Of a stretch of DNA of 64,000 nt, positions 7,701-17,522 are shown in pieces. The notes below the pieces were generated by a model that was not told the origin of the DNA, searched no databases, and worked only from the letters and a program-made list of their open reading frames with translations. Made by a program: the position numbers and the translations under genes. Within the stretch, counting starts at the first letter, position 1, and each line of letters begins with the position of its first letter. This DNA is from Quadrisphaera sp. DSM 44207. Lineage in GTDB: Bacteria; Actinomycetota; Actinomycetes; Actinomycetales; Quadrisphaeraceae. The stretch is from the NCBI RefSeq assembly GCF_900101335.1, contig NZ_FNKA01000002.1, forward strand, positions 744,001-808,000, read 5' to 3'.

Positions 7701-8558
7701 TCAGGCCGGCGCGCCGGGCTCCGAGCGCCGCCCGTCGGGCGCGTCCGCCGGGGGCACCGGGCCCGCCGGGCCCTGGCGCACCTGGGGCGGCCGCTGCGCG
7801 GCAGCCGCCGCCGCGGCGGCGGCCTGCCCCGGCGGCAGGGTCAGCACCAGCAGGTCGCGCGGCGCCATGGCGCCGGTGCCGCGGACGACGACGCACCCGC
7901 TCACCAGCAGCTCCAGCGGGCGGGCGGCCGCCGGGTCGACGGCCGCGGGGCCGCTGAGCACCGCGCGCAGGAACCAGCGCGGGCCGTCCACGCCGATGAA
8001 CCGGGACGGGCGGTGGCCCGTGCGCCCGTCCGCCGTGCGCGCGGGCATGCGGGCGAGCACCTCGGTGCCGAAGGGCCCCCGCACCTCCTCCGCGGCGCCG
8101 CCCTGCTTGACGACGGAGGCGGTGATCTCCTCGCGCACCTGGTCCCAGATGCCCTCGGTGCGCGGGGCCGCGAACGCCTGCAGCTGGGCCGTGGAGCCGG
8201 CCAGGCCCACGGTCGCGGCGACGACCCGGCGGGTGGTCTCCTCCAGCTCCAGGCGCAGCTCCATGCCCGCGAGGGCCGGCACCCGCAGCGCCCCCAGGTC
8301 CACCCGCGGCAGCGCGTCGGTCACCTCGGAGAGGTCGAACGGACCGCCGCCGCGCCGCTGCGCCGCGCGCCGCCCGGGCGCGGCGGCGTCCTCCGCGCCC
8401 GGCTGGCGGGTCGGGTCCTGCGCCGCCCCCTGCGCGCCGCCTCCCCCGTCGCCCGCCGCGCCGTCCCGCGCGTCGTCCCGCGCGTCGTCCTGCGCCGTCC
8501 CCGGCGGGGCCTCCTGCGCGGCGTCCGACCTGGCCCTGCCGCGACGCAGCCAGCTCAC
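7701..8558 (-). CDS. DUF3710 family protein
   Basis: 285 residues of the Rv2696c-type DUF3710 family, found beside dut across Actinobacteria; function unknown. An N-terminal 90-residue low-complexity stretch rich in Ala, Asp and Gly precedes the conserved domain. That domain starts at [20 protein letters not shown] and includes [30 protein letters not shown] and [20 protein letters not shown]. The tail is again Ala/Pro rich. The ATG overlaps the dut stop as ATGA, so the pair is probably translationally coupled. Confidence 0.88.
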   Translation of the reverse strand: MSWLRRGRARSDAAQEAPPGTAQDDARDDARDGAAGDGGGGAQGAAQDPTRQPGAEDAAAPGRRAAQRRGGGPFDLSEVTDALPRVDLGALRVPALAGMELRLELEETTRRVVAATVGLAGSTAQLQAFAAPRTEGIWDQVREEITASVVKQGGAAEEVRGPFGTEVLARMPARTADGRTGHRPSRFIGVDGPRWFLRAVLSGPAAVDPAAARPLELLVSGCVVVRGTGAMAPRDLLVLTLPPGQAAAAAAAAAQRPPQVRQGPAGPVPPADAPDGRRSEPGAPA

Positions 8559-9067
8559 CTCGTCGCCACCTCCTCGATGGGTCCGTCCTGGGCGCCCCAG
8601 CCCCCGGTCGATCCGTGACCGCCCGCACCGCGCGCCGAGCCCGGCAGCTCGTCGACGAGCGCGAACTGCGCGCGCTCGACCCGCTGCACCACGAGCTGGG
8701 CGATGCGGTCGCCGCGGGCGAGCCGCGCGGTGCGCGCGCGGTCGGTGTTGACCAGGGTCACCATCACCTCCCCGCGGTAGCCAGCGTCCACCGTGCCCGG
8801 GCCGTTCAGCGTCGTCACGCCGGAGCGCGCGGCCAGCCCGGAGCGCGGGTGCACGAACGCCGCGTACCCGACTGGCAGGGCGATCGCCACGCCCGTCGGC
8901 ACCGTCGCCCGCTGCCCGGGTGCCAGGACGACGTCGACGGCCGCCACGAGGTCCGCGCCGGCGTCGCCGGGGTGGGCGTAGGCGGGGACGGGCAGGGACG
9001 GGTCGAGGCGGCGCAGGAGCACCTGCACGCCCACCGGCCCGCCGCCGGGCCCCTGGGGTCCGCTCAC
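8555..9067 (-). CDS. dut: dUTP diphosphatase
   Basis: 170-residue trimeric dUTPase that hydrolyses dUTP to dUMP and PPi, keeping uracil out of DNA. All five family motifs are present: [38 protein letters not shown], and the glycine-rich [11 protein letters not shown] near the C terminus. The GTG start at 9067 is 7 bases after a TAGGGT -10 box. It is coupled with DUF3710 by a 4-base overlap. Confidence 0.97.
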   Translation of the reverse strand: MSGPQGPGGGPVGVQVLLRRLDPSLPVPAYAHPGDAGADLVAAVDVVLAPGQRATVPTGVAIALPVGYAAFVHPRSGLAARSGVTTLNGPGTVDAGYRGEVMVTLVNTDRARTARLARGDRIAQLVVQRVERAQFALVDELPGSARGAGGHGSTGGWGAQDGPIEEVATR

Positions 9068-9074
9068 GGGGGCG

Positions 9075-9080
9075 ACCCTA
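9075..9080 (-). promoter_or_regulatory. -10 box for dut-DUF3710
   Basis: TAGGGT on the minus strand, 7 bases before the GTG start of dut. This is the spacing of a leaderless actinobacterial promoter. Confidence 0.5.
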
Positions 9081-9165
9081 TGCCAGGCGCCGCGGCCGGC
9101 CGCCGCCCGCGGCAGCGCCGTGCGGCGTCCCGGCGGCGCGGCGTCCGGGTCGCACGGCGACGTGG

Positions 9166-9171
9166 CAGGGT
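9166..9171 (+). promoter_or_regulatory. Possible -10 box for the DUF3093 gene
   Basis: CAGGGT on the plus strand, 6 bases before the GTG at 9178. It keeps the A2 and T6 of the -10 consensus but not T1. It may instead be read as a weak ribosome site. Confidence 0.25.
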
Positions 9172-9177
9172 GGCGGC

Positions 9178-9708
9178 GTGCCCGGCGTCCTGCACTCCGA
9201 GCGGCTGTGGCCCTCGCCCGCCACGTGGCTGCTGGTGCCGCTGGCGAGCGCGCTCGTGGTGCTGGCGCTGCTGCCGCTGGGCACGGCCGTGGCGGGCACC
9301 GCGGCGCTGCTCGTCGCGGCCGCCGCCGCGGCGCTGCTGGTGCGGGCCAGCCCCCGGGTCGAGGTGAGCACGAGCAGCGGGCTGCGCGCGGGCCGCGCGG
9401 TGCTGCCGGGCCGGTTCGTGGCCGGCGGGGAGGCGGCGCGCGGTGCGCGCGCCCGCGACCTGCGCGGGCCCCGCCTGGACGCGCGCACGCACCTGTGCCT
9501 GCGCGGCTGGGTGGACGGCGTGGTGCTGGTGGAGCTGGACGACCCGCAGGACCCGACGCCGGCGTGGCTGGTCTCCAGCCGGCGCCCGGAGGACCTCCTC
9601 GCCGCCGTCCTGGCGGTCTCCGGGCGCGCCCCGGGGGCCGGTGGGCCGGGAACCGGTGCGCCCGGTGCGCCCGGTGCGCCCGGCGCCAACGGGCCGGCGG
9701 GCGGCTGA
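9178..9708 (+). CDS. DUF3093 family membrane protein
   Basis: 176 residues. Two adjacent hydrophobic segments near the N terminus ([17 protein letters not shown] and a following Ala/Val/Leu run) are followed by a cytosolic domain with [20 protein letters not shown] and [16 protein letters not shown]. This matches the DUF3093 (Rv2698) family, divergent from dut as in mycobacteria. The Gly/Ala/Pro tail includes a short GAP repeat. The function is unknown. The GTG at 9178 fits the family N terminus [15 protein letters not shown]. Confidence 0.85.
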   Translation: MPGVLHSERLWPSPATWLLVPLASALVVLALLPLGTAVAGTAALLVAAAAAALLVRASPRVEVSTSSGLRAGRAVLPGRFVAGGEAARGARARDLRGPRLDARTHLCLRGWVDGVVLVELDDPQDPTPAWLVSSRRPEDLLAAVLAVSGRAPGAGGPGTGAPGAPGAPGANGPAGG

Positions 9709-9739
9709 GGCCACCCGCCGGTCGCGCGGCCCGGGTGCG

Positions 9740-10042
9740 TCAGGCGGCGCACTCCGAGCAGATCAGCCGGCCGCCCTTGTCGCTGGCGAGCTGGCTGCGG
9801 TGGTGCACGAGGAAGCAGCTGGAGCACGTGAACTCGTCGGCCTGCCGGGGCAGGACGCGCACCGACAGCTCCTCGTTGGACAGGTCGGCGCCCGGCAGCT
9901 CGAAGCCCTCGGCCGCCTCGGCCTCGTCCTCCTCGACCGCCGAGGAGGAGGAGGTCTCGTTGCGCCGGGCCTTCAGCTCCTCGATGGAGTCCTCGTTGAG
10001 CTCGTCGTCGGTCTTGCGGGGGGCGTCGTAGTCCGTCGCCAT
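9740..10042 (-). CDS. DUF4193 zinc-ribbon-like protein
   Basis: 100 residues, acidic, of the DUF4193 (Rv2699c) family. It begins MATDYDAPRKTDDELNEDS and ends in a probable zinc site: CSSCFLVHHRSQLA, then GGRLICSECAA (two CxxC pairs). The ATG at 10042 has a clear GGGAGGGG site. The role is unknown; it is small, conserved and single-domain in Actinobacteria. Confidence 0.92.
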   Translation of the reverse strand: MATDYDAPRKTDDELNEDSIEELKARRNETSSSSAVEEDEAEAAEGFELPGADLSNEELSVRVLPRQADEFTCSSCFLVHHRSQLASDKGGRLICSECAA

Positions 10043-10172
10043 GGTGGCCCCTCCCGGGTCGCTGGTGTCGGTGGTGCGTGAGCCGCGCACGGTGAACGCA
10101 CGGGGGCGCTCCGGAATGCCCGGTCGCGCGGGGAGTGTGACGCACGCGGCTGGGAGCGCGGTGAGAGGGGCC

Positions 10173-11042
10173 TCAGGCGCCGAGGGCGGCCAGCTCAGCG
10201 CCCAGCGCGTCCGCGAGGCCGGGCGCCGCGGCGACCAGCATGCGCTCGTCCGCGGGAGCGCCGCGCAGGCCCGTGACGGCACCGCCGGCCTCGGTGACCA
10301 CGAGCGCGCCCGCCGCGAGGTCCCACGGGTTCAGGCCCCGCTCGTAGTAGGCGTCCAGCCGCCCGCTCGCCACGGCGCACAGGTCCAGGGCGGAGGAGCC
10401 GATGCGCCGCACGTCCCGCACCCGGGGCAGCAGCGCGGCCACGACGGCGGCCTGCTCGGCGCGCCGGGAGGCGGTGTAGCCGAAGCCCGTGCCCACCAGG
10501 GCGCGCTCGAGCGGCGGGGCGAGCACGGGGCCCAGGAGCCGGCCGTCGAGGCGGGCGCCGGCCCCGCGCGCCGCCGTCCACGTCTCCCCCGTGGCGGGGT
10601 TGTGCACGCAGCCGGCGAGCGCCGTCCAGCGGGCCGGGTGCGGGTCCCCGGAGACGACGGCGAGGCTCACCGCGTACGCGGGGATGCGGTACAGGTAGTT
10701 CACGGTGCCGTCGATGGGGTCCACCACCCACGTCAGGCCGCTGCGGCCGGGTCGCAGGCCGCCCTCCTCCCCGAGCAGGCCGTCGTCCGGGCGCGCCCGG
10801 GCCAGCTCGCGGCGGACCAGCTCCTCCGCGGCGGTGTCCATGGCCGTGACGACGTCCGTGGCGCTGGACTTCGTGGCGGCCACGCCGAGGTCGTCCGGGC
10901 GCTGGTCGCGCACGAGGTCGCCCGCGGCGCGCGCCACCGCCTCGGCCAGCCCGGCCAGCCCGGCCAGCTCACCCGGGTCCGCCAGCTCGGCCAGCTCGCC
11001 CGGGTCGGCACCGCCCGCGCCGGGGCCCGCGTCGGTGCTCAC
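10173..11042 (-). CDS. suhB: Inositol-1-monophosphatase family protein
   Basis: 289 residues of the Mg2+-dependent inositol monophosphatase / FBPase-like fold. Metal-site motifs are visible: [24 protein letters not shown] and [17 protein letters not shown]. It likely dephosphorylates inositol-1-phosphate for inositol lipids and mycothiol in an actinobacterium; related enzymes also accept histidinol phosphate or fructose bisphosphate. The GTG at 11042 overlaps the ferrochelatase stop as GTGA. It corresponds to suhB (Rv2701c) in synteny. Confidence 0.9.
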   Translation of the reverse strand: MSTDAGPGAGGADPGELAELADPGELAGLAGLAEAVARAAGDLVRDQRPDDLGVAATKSSATDVVTAMDTAAEELVRRELARARPDDGLLGEEGGLRPGRSGLTWVVDPIDGTVNYLYRIPAYAVSLAVVSGDPHPARWTALAGCVHNPATGETWTAARGAGARLDGRLLGPVLAPPLERALVGTGFGYTASRRAEQAAVVAALLPRVRDVRRIGSSALDLCAVASGRLDAYYERGLNPWDLAAGALVVTEAGGAVTGLRGAPADERMLVAAAPGLADALGAELAALGA

Positions 11043-12199
11043 GCGGGGACGGCGGGGTCGGTCCAGTCCTGGCCGCAGGCCGCGGGGCGGTCGGGGGCCC
11101 GCAGGTTGCGGCAGCACCCGACGGGGCACACGTCGTGGGAGGGGCCGAGGGCGCCGGTCGCCGGGCGCCGCGGCGACTCGCCGCGCTCGACGGCCGCCCG
11201 CTCCAGGACGAGGTCGACGAGCCCGGCGACGAACGCGGCGTGCACGCCGGCGGTGGCCGCGCGGGCGACGGGCAGGCCCACCTCCTGCGCCGTCTCGGCG
11301 GCCTCGGTGTCGAGGTCGAACTTGACCTCCATGTGGTCGCTGACGAAGCCGATCGGCGCCACCACGGCCCCCGGCACGCCCTCGCCGGCGAGCTCGCGCA
11401 GGTGGTCGTTGACGTCCGGCTCCAGCCACGGCTGGCTCGGCGGCCCCGAGCGGGAGCAGTACACCAGCGAGGACGCGAGGGCGCGGCCGGTGCGCTCGCC
11501 CACCCGCGCCGTCACCTCGGCGACGACGTCCTCGTGCTGGGCCTCGTAGGCGCCGCCGCGCGGGCCCGCCGCCTGCGCCATCGCCGTCGGGATCGAGTGC
11601 GTGACGAAGACCAGGCGGGCGCCGTCGCGGGCGTCCGGCGGCAGCGACTCCAGGGCCTCGACCACGGCGTCGGTGTTCGCCGCGACGAAGCCGGGGTGGT
11701 TGGAGTAGTGGCGCAGCTTGTCGGCGTGCAGCGCGCGGCCCTCGCCCGCCAGGGCGATCAGGGACGCCGCGACGTCCTCGCGGTACTGGCGGCAGCCGGA
11801 GTACGAGGCGTAGGCGCTGGTGGCGAGGACGAGGACGCGCCGCGCCCCGGCGTCGTGCGCCTCGCGCAGCGCGTCGGTCAGGTACGGGTCCCAGTTGCGG
11901 TTGCCCCACACCACGGGCAGGTCGGCGCCGCGGGCGGCGAGCTCGGCGCGCAGCGCGGCCAGGAGCGCCAGGTTCTGCTCGTTGATGGGGCTGCGGCCGC
12001 CGAAGGCGTAGTAGTGCTCGCCGACCTCCTCGAGGCGCTCGCGGGGGATCCCGCGGCCCCGGGTGACGTTCTCGAGGAAGGGCACGACGTCCTCGGGGCG
12101 CTCGGGGCCGCCGAAGGAGAGCAGGACCAGCGCGTCGTAGGGGGCGGTCGGCGCGGCGGCCCCGGGCGCGGGAGCCGGGGCGGCGGGCGGGGTGGTCAC
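11039..12199 (-). CDS. hemH: Ferrochelatase (probably coproporphyrin ferrochelatase)
   Basis: 386 residues. Family motifs include [53 protein letters not shown] with the metal-site histidine, and [16 protein letters not shown] with the active-site glutamate. Actinobacteria use the coproporphyrin-dependent heme route, so Fe insertion into coproporphyrin III is expected (family knowledge). C136 in [10 protein letters not shown] plus C358, C362, C363 and C375 near the C terminus could hold a [2Fe-2S] cluster, as seen in some ferrochelatases. The GTG at 12199 is 6 bases after a CAGGAT -10 box. Confidence 0.94.
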   Translation of the reverse strand: MTTPPAAPAPAPGAAAPTAPYDALVLLSFGGPERPEDVVPFLENVTRGRGIPRERLEEVGEHYYAFGGRSPINEQNLALLAALRAELAARGADLPVVWGNRNWDPYLTDALREAHDAGARRVLVLATSAYASYSGCRQYREDVAASLIALAGEGRALHADKLRHYSNHPGFVAANTDAVVEALESLPPDARDGARLVFVTHSIPTAMAQAAGPRGGAYEAQHEDVVAEVTARVGERTGRALASSLVYCSRSGPPSQPWLEPDVNDHLRELAGEGVPGAVVAPIGFVSDHMEVKFDLDTEAAETAQEVGLPVARAATAGVHAAFVAGLVDLVLERAAVERGESPRRPATGALGPSHDVCPVGCCRNLRAPDRPAACGQDWTDPAVPA

Positions 12200-12205
12200 C
12201 GCCCC

Positions 12206-12211
12206 ATCCTG
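12206..12211 (-). promoter_or_regulatory. -10 box for hemH-suhB
   Basis: CAGGAT on the minus strand, 6 bases before the hemH GTG, consistent with a leaderless transcript. It lies in the 134-base divergent region with sepH. Confidence 0.4.
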
Positions 12212-12333
12212 CCAAGCGGCCCGCGGCGACCCGCTGACCGGGCCGCTGCTTGGCCGACGGCGCGCGCAGTGGCAGTCTTGGCGCGGGTCCGCGCGCACCA
12301 GCCGACGGGCGTGGACGCGAGGAGGTGGCGGGC

Positions 12334-13854
12334 GTGCGCGACGGCGGAGAGGACGACCCGGTCCGGGCCCAGCAGGCCATGCAGCAGCCGCACCAGCAGC
12401 CGGGCCAGCAGGCGCCGCAACAGCCGGGCCGGCAGGGCGGCGGGTCCTCCGACCCGCAGGTGCTCGCCCTGGTCAGCGAGGGCCACGGCCCCTCCGGGGC
12501 GCCGCAGCTGGTGCTCGCCGCGCCGGACGGGACCCGCTTCGTCCTGTCGGTCGACGCCGCCGTGCGCGCCGCCGTGCGCCGCGCGGGGCCCATGACCGCC
12601 CCCGTGCCGCAGGTGCGCGAGCCGCTGCGCCCGCGCGACATCCAGGCGCGCATCCGCGCCGGCGAGACCGCAGAGGAGGTCGCCGAGAGCTCCGGCGTCC
12701 CGGTGGACCAGGTGCGCCGCTACGAGGGCCCGGTGCTCGCCGAGCGCGCCCACGTGGCGGCCCTGGCCCGCGAGGCGCACGTGCGCTCGACGGCCTCGGC
12801 CTCGCGCCCCGTCCTGGACGACCTCGTGCGCCAGCGCCTCGCCGCCCGCGGCGTGGACGCGGCCGTCGCCGTCTGGGACGCCTGGCGGCGCGAGGACGCG
12901 TGGGCCGTGCAGGTCTCCTTCAGCGCGGGTGGGCGCGAGCGCGCGGCGCAGTGGTCGTTCGACCCGGCCAGCACGGTGCTCGAGCCCCTGGACGACGAGG
13001 CCCGCTGGCTCAGCTCGGCGCAGGACCCGGACACCGCCACGGGGCGCCGGCTCTCGGCCGTGCGCGTCTACGACGTCGAGACCGACGGCGGGGTGCGGGA
13101 GGTGCCGGTGGTGCCGGCCCCGCCGCTGCTGCCAGACGTCGCGCCGCCGGACGACGTGGCCGCCCGCACCATGGAGCTGCTCGACGCGCTGCGCGAGCGG
13201 CGCGGGCGCCGCGTGCCGCTGATGGACCTGGAGACCCCCGACGAGGAGTGGGAGGGCGAGGAGGACGACGACCTCGTCAGCGCGCTGCTCGACCTGCCGC
13301 CGGCCGCGCACCCGCCGGCGTCCTCCCCGGAGGAGGCGGTGGACGCCGGCGTGCTGCCCGCCTCCGAGCCGCGCCTGCGGGCCGTGCCGTGGCAGCCGGA
13401 CCCCTCGACGCCGGCCACGGACGAGGTGCCCGCCGCGCCGTCCCCGGGCGAGCGGGCGCCCGCGGCGCCCGAGCCGGCGTGGGAGGACATCGTCGCCGGC
13501 CCGCGCGAGCACCCGCGCCCCGCGGGCCCGCCGCCGCTCGCCCCGCCCCCGGCGGCCCCGGCGGCCGCCGTCCCGCCCGCGCCCGCCGCTCCGGCGGCGC
13601 GCGAGGAGGCGCCCCGCACCGCCGACCCGGTGCGCCCCCGTCCCGGGCGGGCCGACCTGCGCGCGGACACCGGGCGGTTCGCCGCGCGCACGGACGGCGA
13701 GCGGCCCGACCCGCGCACGGACACCGGCCGGGTCGAGCGGGTCGAGCAGGACGGCGTGGACGAGCAGGGGCGCCCCGCGCCCCGCGCGCGCAACCGGCGC
13801 TCCAGCGTCCCGAGCTGGGACGAGATCGTCTTCGGCAGCCCGAAGACCGACTGA
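12334..13854 (+). CDS. sepH: Cell division protein SepH (DUF3071)
   Basis: 506 residues. SepH binds FtsZ and promotes its assembly in Actinobacteria. A Gln-rich N-terminal stretch (about 12-33) precedes the DUF3071 core: [20 protein letters not shown], then a helix-turn-helix-like segment [20 protein letters not shown] with [21 protein letters not shown] long acidic and Pro/Ala-rich disordered region follows, and the conserved end is [16 protein letters not shown]. The GTG at 12334 is chosen for the GAGGAGG site 8 bases upstream. A TTG at 12250 would add residues with no family match. It is divergent from hemH. Confidence 0.9.
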   Translation: MRDGGEDDPVRAQQAMQQPHQQPGQQAPQQPGRQGGGSSDPQVLALVSEGHGPSGAPQLVLAAPDGTRFVLSVDAAVRAAVRRAGPMTAPVPQVREPLRPRDIQARIRAGETAEEVAESSGVPVDQVRRYEGPVLAERAHVAALAREAHVRSTASASRPVLDDLVRQRLAARGVDAAVAVWDAWRREDAWAVQVSFSAGGRERAAQWSFDPASTVLEPLDDEARWLSSAQDPDTATGRRLSAVRVYDVETDGGVREVPVVPAPPLLPDVAPPDDVAARTMELLDALRERRGRRVPLMDLETPDEEWEGEEDDDLVSALLDLPPAAHPPASSPEEAVDAGVLPASEPRLRAVPWQPDPSTPATDEVPAAPSPGERAPAAPEPAWEDIVAGPREHPRPAGPPPLAPPPAAPAAAVPPAPAAPAAREEAPRTADPVRPRPGRADLRADTGRFAARTDGERPDPRTDTGRVERVEQDGVDEQGRPAPRARNRRSSVPSWDEIVFGSPKTD

Positions 13855-13872
13855 CCCGCCCGGCGGCACCGC

Positions 13873-14283
13873 TCAGGTCGCGGGCGCCTCCATGACGGGC
13901 GCCCCCATGACGAAGAACTCCCAGACGTGCCCGTCCGGCTCCTGCACGCTCGCGCCGTACACGGAGTCCTCGTCCATCACGGGCCGCCACGGCTGGCCGT
14001 CCGCGCCCAGGGCCCGGGCGAGCAGGTCGCCGACCTCCTCGCGGCTGGAGGCGCTGAGGGCGCTGATCACCTCGGTGGCGCCCGGGTCGCCGACCTCGCC
14101 GGTGATGGAGTCGCTGGAGCGCGCCCGCGTCAGCAGCATGACGCAGATCGTCTCGTCGACCACGACGCAGGCGGCGCTGTCGTCGCTGCACCGGGGGTCG
14201 ACGGAGGACCCGAGGGCCGTGGAGAAGGCCCTCGAGGCGTCCAGGTCCTCGACCGGCAGGTCGACGAAGATCGTCCGTGGCAC
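13873..14283 (-). CDS. VOC (glyoxalase-like) family protein
   Basis: 136 residues of the vicinal-oxygen-chelate fold. It has paired beta-alpha-beta-beta-beta modules beginning RTIFVDLPVEDLDASRAFST and a second module ending SVQEPDGHVWEFFVMG, typical of the PhnB/glyoxalase-like subgroup often named extradiol dioxygenase-like. The usual metal glutamate is retained in HVWEFF. The substrate is unknown. It is a single gene, convergent with sepH, starting with GTG at 14283. Confidence 0.85.
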   Translation of the reverse strand: MPRTIFVDLPVEDLDASRAFSTALGSSVDPRCSDDSAACVVVDETICVMLLTRARSSDSITGEVGDPGATEVISALSASSREEVGDLLARALGADGQPWRPVMDEDSVYGASVQEPDGHVWEFFVMGAPVMEAPAT

Positions 14284-14394
14284 GGTGGGTCCCCTCGGGT
14301 CCGCGGCGCCCGGGTGGGGTCGCCGTCCCCGGTCAGGCGCCCGGGCCGCCCCGGACTCGTCGGTGCCCGCTCGCGCCCGGGAGCGCGGTCCGGC

Positions 14395-15564
14395 TCAGGC
14401 GGGCTGGTCCAGGGCGCGTCCCGCGGCGAGGAGCAGGGGCACGCGCACCTCGTCGGCGCTCAGCGCGCCGTGCATGCCCACCAGCTGCGCGAGGGCGGAG
14501 CGCTGCACGCGCGAGTCGTGCACGGACGCGGGCGCCGTCATCGCCACGACGACGTCGCCGATGCGCGCCAGCACGTGGTCGGCGACGGGCCCGAACCACC
14601 CGGCGTCGACGGCCTCCTCACGGGGGACGGCGCTGAGCACGTGACCCAGCCGCGCCCGCCAGGTGTCGAGGACGTCGGGGACGGCGCCGGGCTCGCAGTA
14701 GAGCATCGGCGCGCGCGGCTCGCCGCCGGTCAGGCGCACCCCGCGCGCCAGCTCGGCGTCGTGCGCGAGGTCCCAGCGGGCGCCGGCCGGGACGTCGACC
14801 ATGCCGTGGTCCGCCGTCACGGCCAGCAGCGCGTCGGCCGGCAGGCCCTCGACGAGGCGGCGCACGGCGCGGTCGACGGCCTCGAGCTCCTCGCCCCACT
14901 GCCAGGAGCCCCAGCCGTGGGTGTGCCCCGCCTTGTCCACCTCCCCCCAGTACAGGTAGGCGAGCGAGCGGGAAGCGGCGCGCAGCGCGGCCAGCGCGGC
15001 GTCCACCCGCGCCTCGAGCGAGGCGGCGGCCCGGTAGCGGCCCCCGCGCAGGGCGGCCTCTGTCAGGCCGGAGCCGTCGAAGTGGGCGGGCCCGACGCGC
15101 GTGACGAGCACCCCGGACGCCGCCAGGTGCTCGAAGACGGTCGGCTGCGGCTGCCAGCGGCGCGGGTCCGGGCCGTCGTCCCAGGAGAGCTCGTTGAGCA
15201 GGCGCCCGCTGGCGGGGTCGAGGACCTGGTACCCGACGAGGCCGTGGGCGCCGGGCAGGCGGCCGGTGCCGAAGGAGCCCATCGACGTGGCGGTCGTCGA
15301 CGGGTAGCTCGCCGCGAGCACCCGGGCGCCCGGCGCCAGGGAGCGCAGGGCCGGGGCGTGCCCGCCGCGCGCGGCGAGCAGCCGCTCCCCCAGCCCGTCC
15401 ACGAGCAGCACGCACACCCGCGGCGCCTGCGGGAGGGCGAAGGGCACCGGCCGCAGCGGGGAGCCCATGGCCGCAGCGACGGCGGGCAGGACGTCGGCCA
15501 GGGAGCCGGTGGCCGCGGACGGCTCGACCCCTCCGGGCGCGGGAGCGGGAGCCGGCCCGCTCAC
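14395..15564 (-). CDS. Alkaline phosphatase / nucleotide pyrophosphatase family protein
   Basis: 389 residues of the AP superfamily. The metal-binding strand VCVLLVDGLGERLL carries the first Asp. The nucleophile is expected at the Thr in SYPSTTATSMGSFGTG, further metal ligands are in GEVDKAGHTHGW, and the last is in LLAVTADHGMVDVP. It hydrolyses a phosphodiester or phosphomonoester of unknown identity. The GTG at 15564 overlaps the DUF5998 stop as GTGA; this two-gene unit is widespread in Actinobacteria. Confidence 0.9.
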   Translation of the reverse strand: MSGPAPAPAPGGVEPSAATGSLADVLPAVAAAMGSPLRPVPFALPQAPRVCVLLVDGLGERLLAARGGHAPALRSLAPGARVLAASYPSTTATSMGSFGTGRLPGAHGLVGYQVLDPASGRLLNELSWDDGPDPRRWQPQPTVFEHLAASGVLVTRVGPAHFDGSGLTEAALRGGRYRAAASLEARVDAALAALRAASRSLAYLYWGEVDKAGHTHGWGSWQWGEELEAVDRAVRRLVEGLPADALLAVTADHGMVDVPAGARWDLAHDAELARGVRLTGGEPRAPMLYCEPGAVPDVLDTWRARLGHVLSAVPREEAVDAGWFGPVADHVLARIGDVVVAMTAPASVHDSRVQRSALAQLVGMHGALSADEVRVPLLLAAGRALDQPA

Positions 15565-16202
15565 CCCGGCGCACCGGGAGGCGGGGAGGAGGCCGCGGTC
15601 AGGGCGCGCGCGAAGCGCAGGGCGGCGCGCACGGCGTCCTGGCCCTCGGCGTCGGCGCTGATGCGCAGGGAGACGTCGTCGCCGGTCACCGACCCGGTGT
15701 AGCCGTGGTCGGCGTCGCAGTCCGGGTCGGCGCACCCGGCGGGCTCGAGGTCGACGCGGCTGAGCGTGCCCCACCCGACGGTCAGCGTCAGCTCCTGCGG
15801 CGGGCCGCCGCGGCGGTGCCGCTCGGGCGCCGGGAAGCGGTGGGCGAGCACCACGGAGCGCACCGAGGACAGCGGCACCGACTCGGAGGAGCCCACCGCC
15901 ACCGGCGCGCCGCCCTCGGCCTCGGGCCCGTGGTCGTCCACGTGCGCGACGACGAGGCGGGTCGGCGTCAGCGCCAGCACCGTCACGTGCCGGCGCACCG
16001 CGTCGGTGTCGAACGTGGTCTCCAGGTGCACCAGGTGCGCGCGCACGGCCTCGCCCGCGAGCGCGACGAGGACGACGTCGCCGACCAGCTCGGGGTAGTA
16101 CCCGCAGCGCTCCAGCTCCGCCACGAGCGCCGGGGGCAGCTCCTCGGGCGCCTGCACGCCGCGTCCGGCGGTCGCACCGCTCCGGTCCCACATGCCGCTC
16201 AT
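15561..16202 (-). CDS. DUF5998 family protein
   Basis: 213 residues of the actinobacterial DUF5998 family, always beside the AP-family gene; function unknown. Recognisable segments are ELERCGYYPELVGDVVLVAL, LVHLETTFDTDAVRRHVTVL, SVRSVVLAHRF, and a short Cys/His loop CADPDCDADHGYTG that might bind a metal. The ATG at 16202 is used; another ATG at 16193 and an upstream start at 16250 are possible. Confidence 0.82.
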   Translation of the reverse strand: MSGMWDRSGATAGRGVQAPEELPPALVAELERCGYYPELVGDVVLVALAGEAVRAHLVHLETTFDTDAVRRHVTVLALTPTRLVVAHVDDHGPEAEGGAPVAVGSSESVPLSSVRSVVLAHRFPAPERHRRGGPPQELTLTVGWGTLSRVDLEPAGCADPDCDADHGYTGSVTGDDVSLRISADAEGQDAVRAALRFARALTAASSPPPGAPG

Positions 16203-16312
16203 CCTCGCACCGCGGCGCCGGCGCGGGGCGCGGTCCGCGGTGAGGCGCACGTCACGCGCCGACGCGCCGGTCAGCGGGACGCGCGCCGGCGCCTGCGTCG
16301 TTGATCCCGGTG

Positions 16313-17473
16313 ATGAGCACGAGCACCGCTGCCGCCGCCCCCGCCGTCCTCGCCGCCGGCTCCTCCGCCGCGCCGCCCGCCGACCCCGCCCTGCGCGCTC
16401 CCCGCCGGTGGGTGCCGAAGCGGGTGCTGGTGACCGCCTCCGCGGCCGAGACCGAGCACGGCCTCGGCGTCGTGCGCCGGTGCGAGGCGGCCGGGGTGGC
16501 CGACATCGAGCTGCTGCGCGCGGACCGCCTGCCCTCGCTGCGCGGCGCCGACGAGCGCGCCACCTACGCCCTGGCCAAGTCCACGCTCGCGGTCGTCACG
16601 AGCGCGCCCTCCTCCCGCCGCCTGCAGCCGGTGCCGCCGAGCGCCGACTGGCGGCTGGACCTGGCCACCGGGTGCCCCGCGCACTGCCAGTACTGCTACC
16701 TCGCCGGGTCCCTGGCCGGCCCGCCCGTCACGCGCGTCTTCGCCGACCTGCCGCAGGTGCTCGGCGCCATGGACGAGCACGTCGGGCGCGGCCGCGTGAC
16801 CAGCGGCAGCGCGGCCCGCTCGGGCGAGGGCACGACCTTCGAAGTCTCCTGCTACACCGACCCCCTGGGCATCGAGCACCTGACCGGGTCGCTGGCCGCC
16901 ACGATCGCCCACGTCGGCACGCACTCGTGGGCCGGGCCGGTGGGGCTGCGGTTCACGACCAAGTTCGACGACGTCTCCCCGCTGCTGGACCTGCCGCACG
17001 CCGGGCGCACGCGGGTGCGCTTCTCCGTCAACAGCGCCGGCCCCGAGGGCGCAGAGCGGTACGAGGGCGGCACCGCGCGCGTGCGCGAGCGGATCGGCGC
17101 CCTGCGCCGGCTGGCGCTGGCCGGCTACCCCGTGGGCCTGACGATCGCCCCGGTCGTCCCGGAGCCGGGCTGGCAGGAGCGCTACGGCGCGCTGCTGGAC
17201 GACGTCGCGGCGGCCACCGCCGACGTCCCCGACCTCGACCTGACCGTCGAGGTGATCACGCACCGGTTCACCCCGCGCAGCCGCGAGGTGCTGCTCGGCT
17301 GGTACCCGCGCACGCAGCTGGAGATGGACCCCGAGCAGCGGGCGCTCAAGCGCGGCAAGCACGGCAGCACCAAGCACGTGCACCGGCCCGAGGTGATGGC
17401 CCAGCTGCGCACCTGGTTCCAGGACGCCCTGGCCGAGCGCCTGCCCGCCGCGCGCCTGCTCTACTTCACCTGA
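16313..17473 (+). CDS. Spore-photoproduct-lyase-family radical SAM protein
   Basis: 386 residues. A partial TIM barrel carries the radical SAM motif C121-x3-C125-x2-C128 in LATGCPAHCQYCYLAG. C180 in FEVSCYTDPLGIEHL aligns with the hydrogen-donor cysteine of Bacillus SplB (C141 there), which supports true thymine-photoproduct chemistry. The C-terminal part VEVITHRFTPRSREVLLGWY and LKRGKHGSTKHVH is also family-typical. ATG 16313 is chosen over in-frame GTG 16310 and TTG 16301. It is a single plus-strand gene between minus-strand neighbours. The natural substrate in an organism without endospores is unknown. Confidence 0.88.
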   Translation: MSTSTAAAAPAVLAAGSSAAPPADPALRAPRRWVPKRVLVTASAAETEHGLGVVRRCEAAGVADIELLRADRLPSLRGADERATYALAKSTLAVVTSAPSSRRLQPVPPSADWRLDLATGCPAHCQYCYLAGSLAGPPVTRVFADLPQVLGAMDEHVGRGRVTSGSAARSGEGTTFEVSCYTDPLGIEHLTGSLAATIAHVGTHSWAGPVGLRFTTKFDDVSPLLDLPHAGRTRVRFSVNSAGPEGAERYEGGTARVRERIGALRRLALAGYPVGLTIAPVVPEPGWQERYGALLDDVAAATADVPDLDLTVEVITHRFTPRSREVLLGWYPRTQLEMDPEQRALKRGKHGSTKHVHRPEVMAQLRTWFQDALAERLPAARLLYFT

Positions 17474-17522
17474 CCGCGCTCCACCTGACCGCTCGGCCGC
17501 ACCCGACCGGCGCGCGGCGGGC

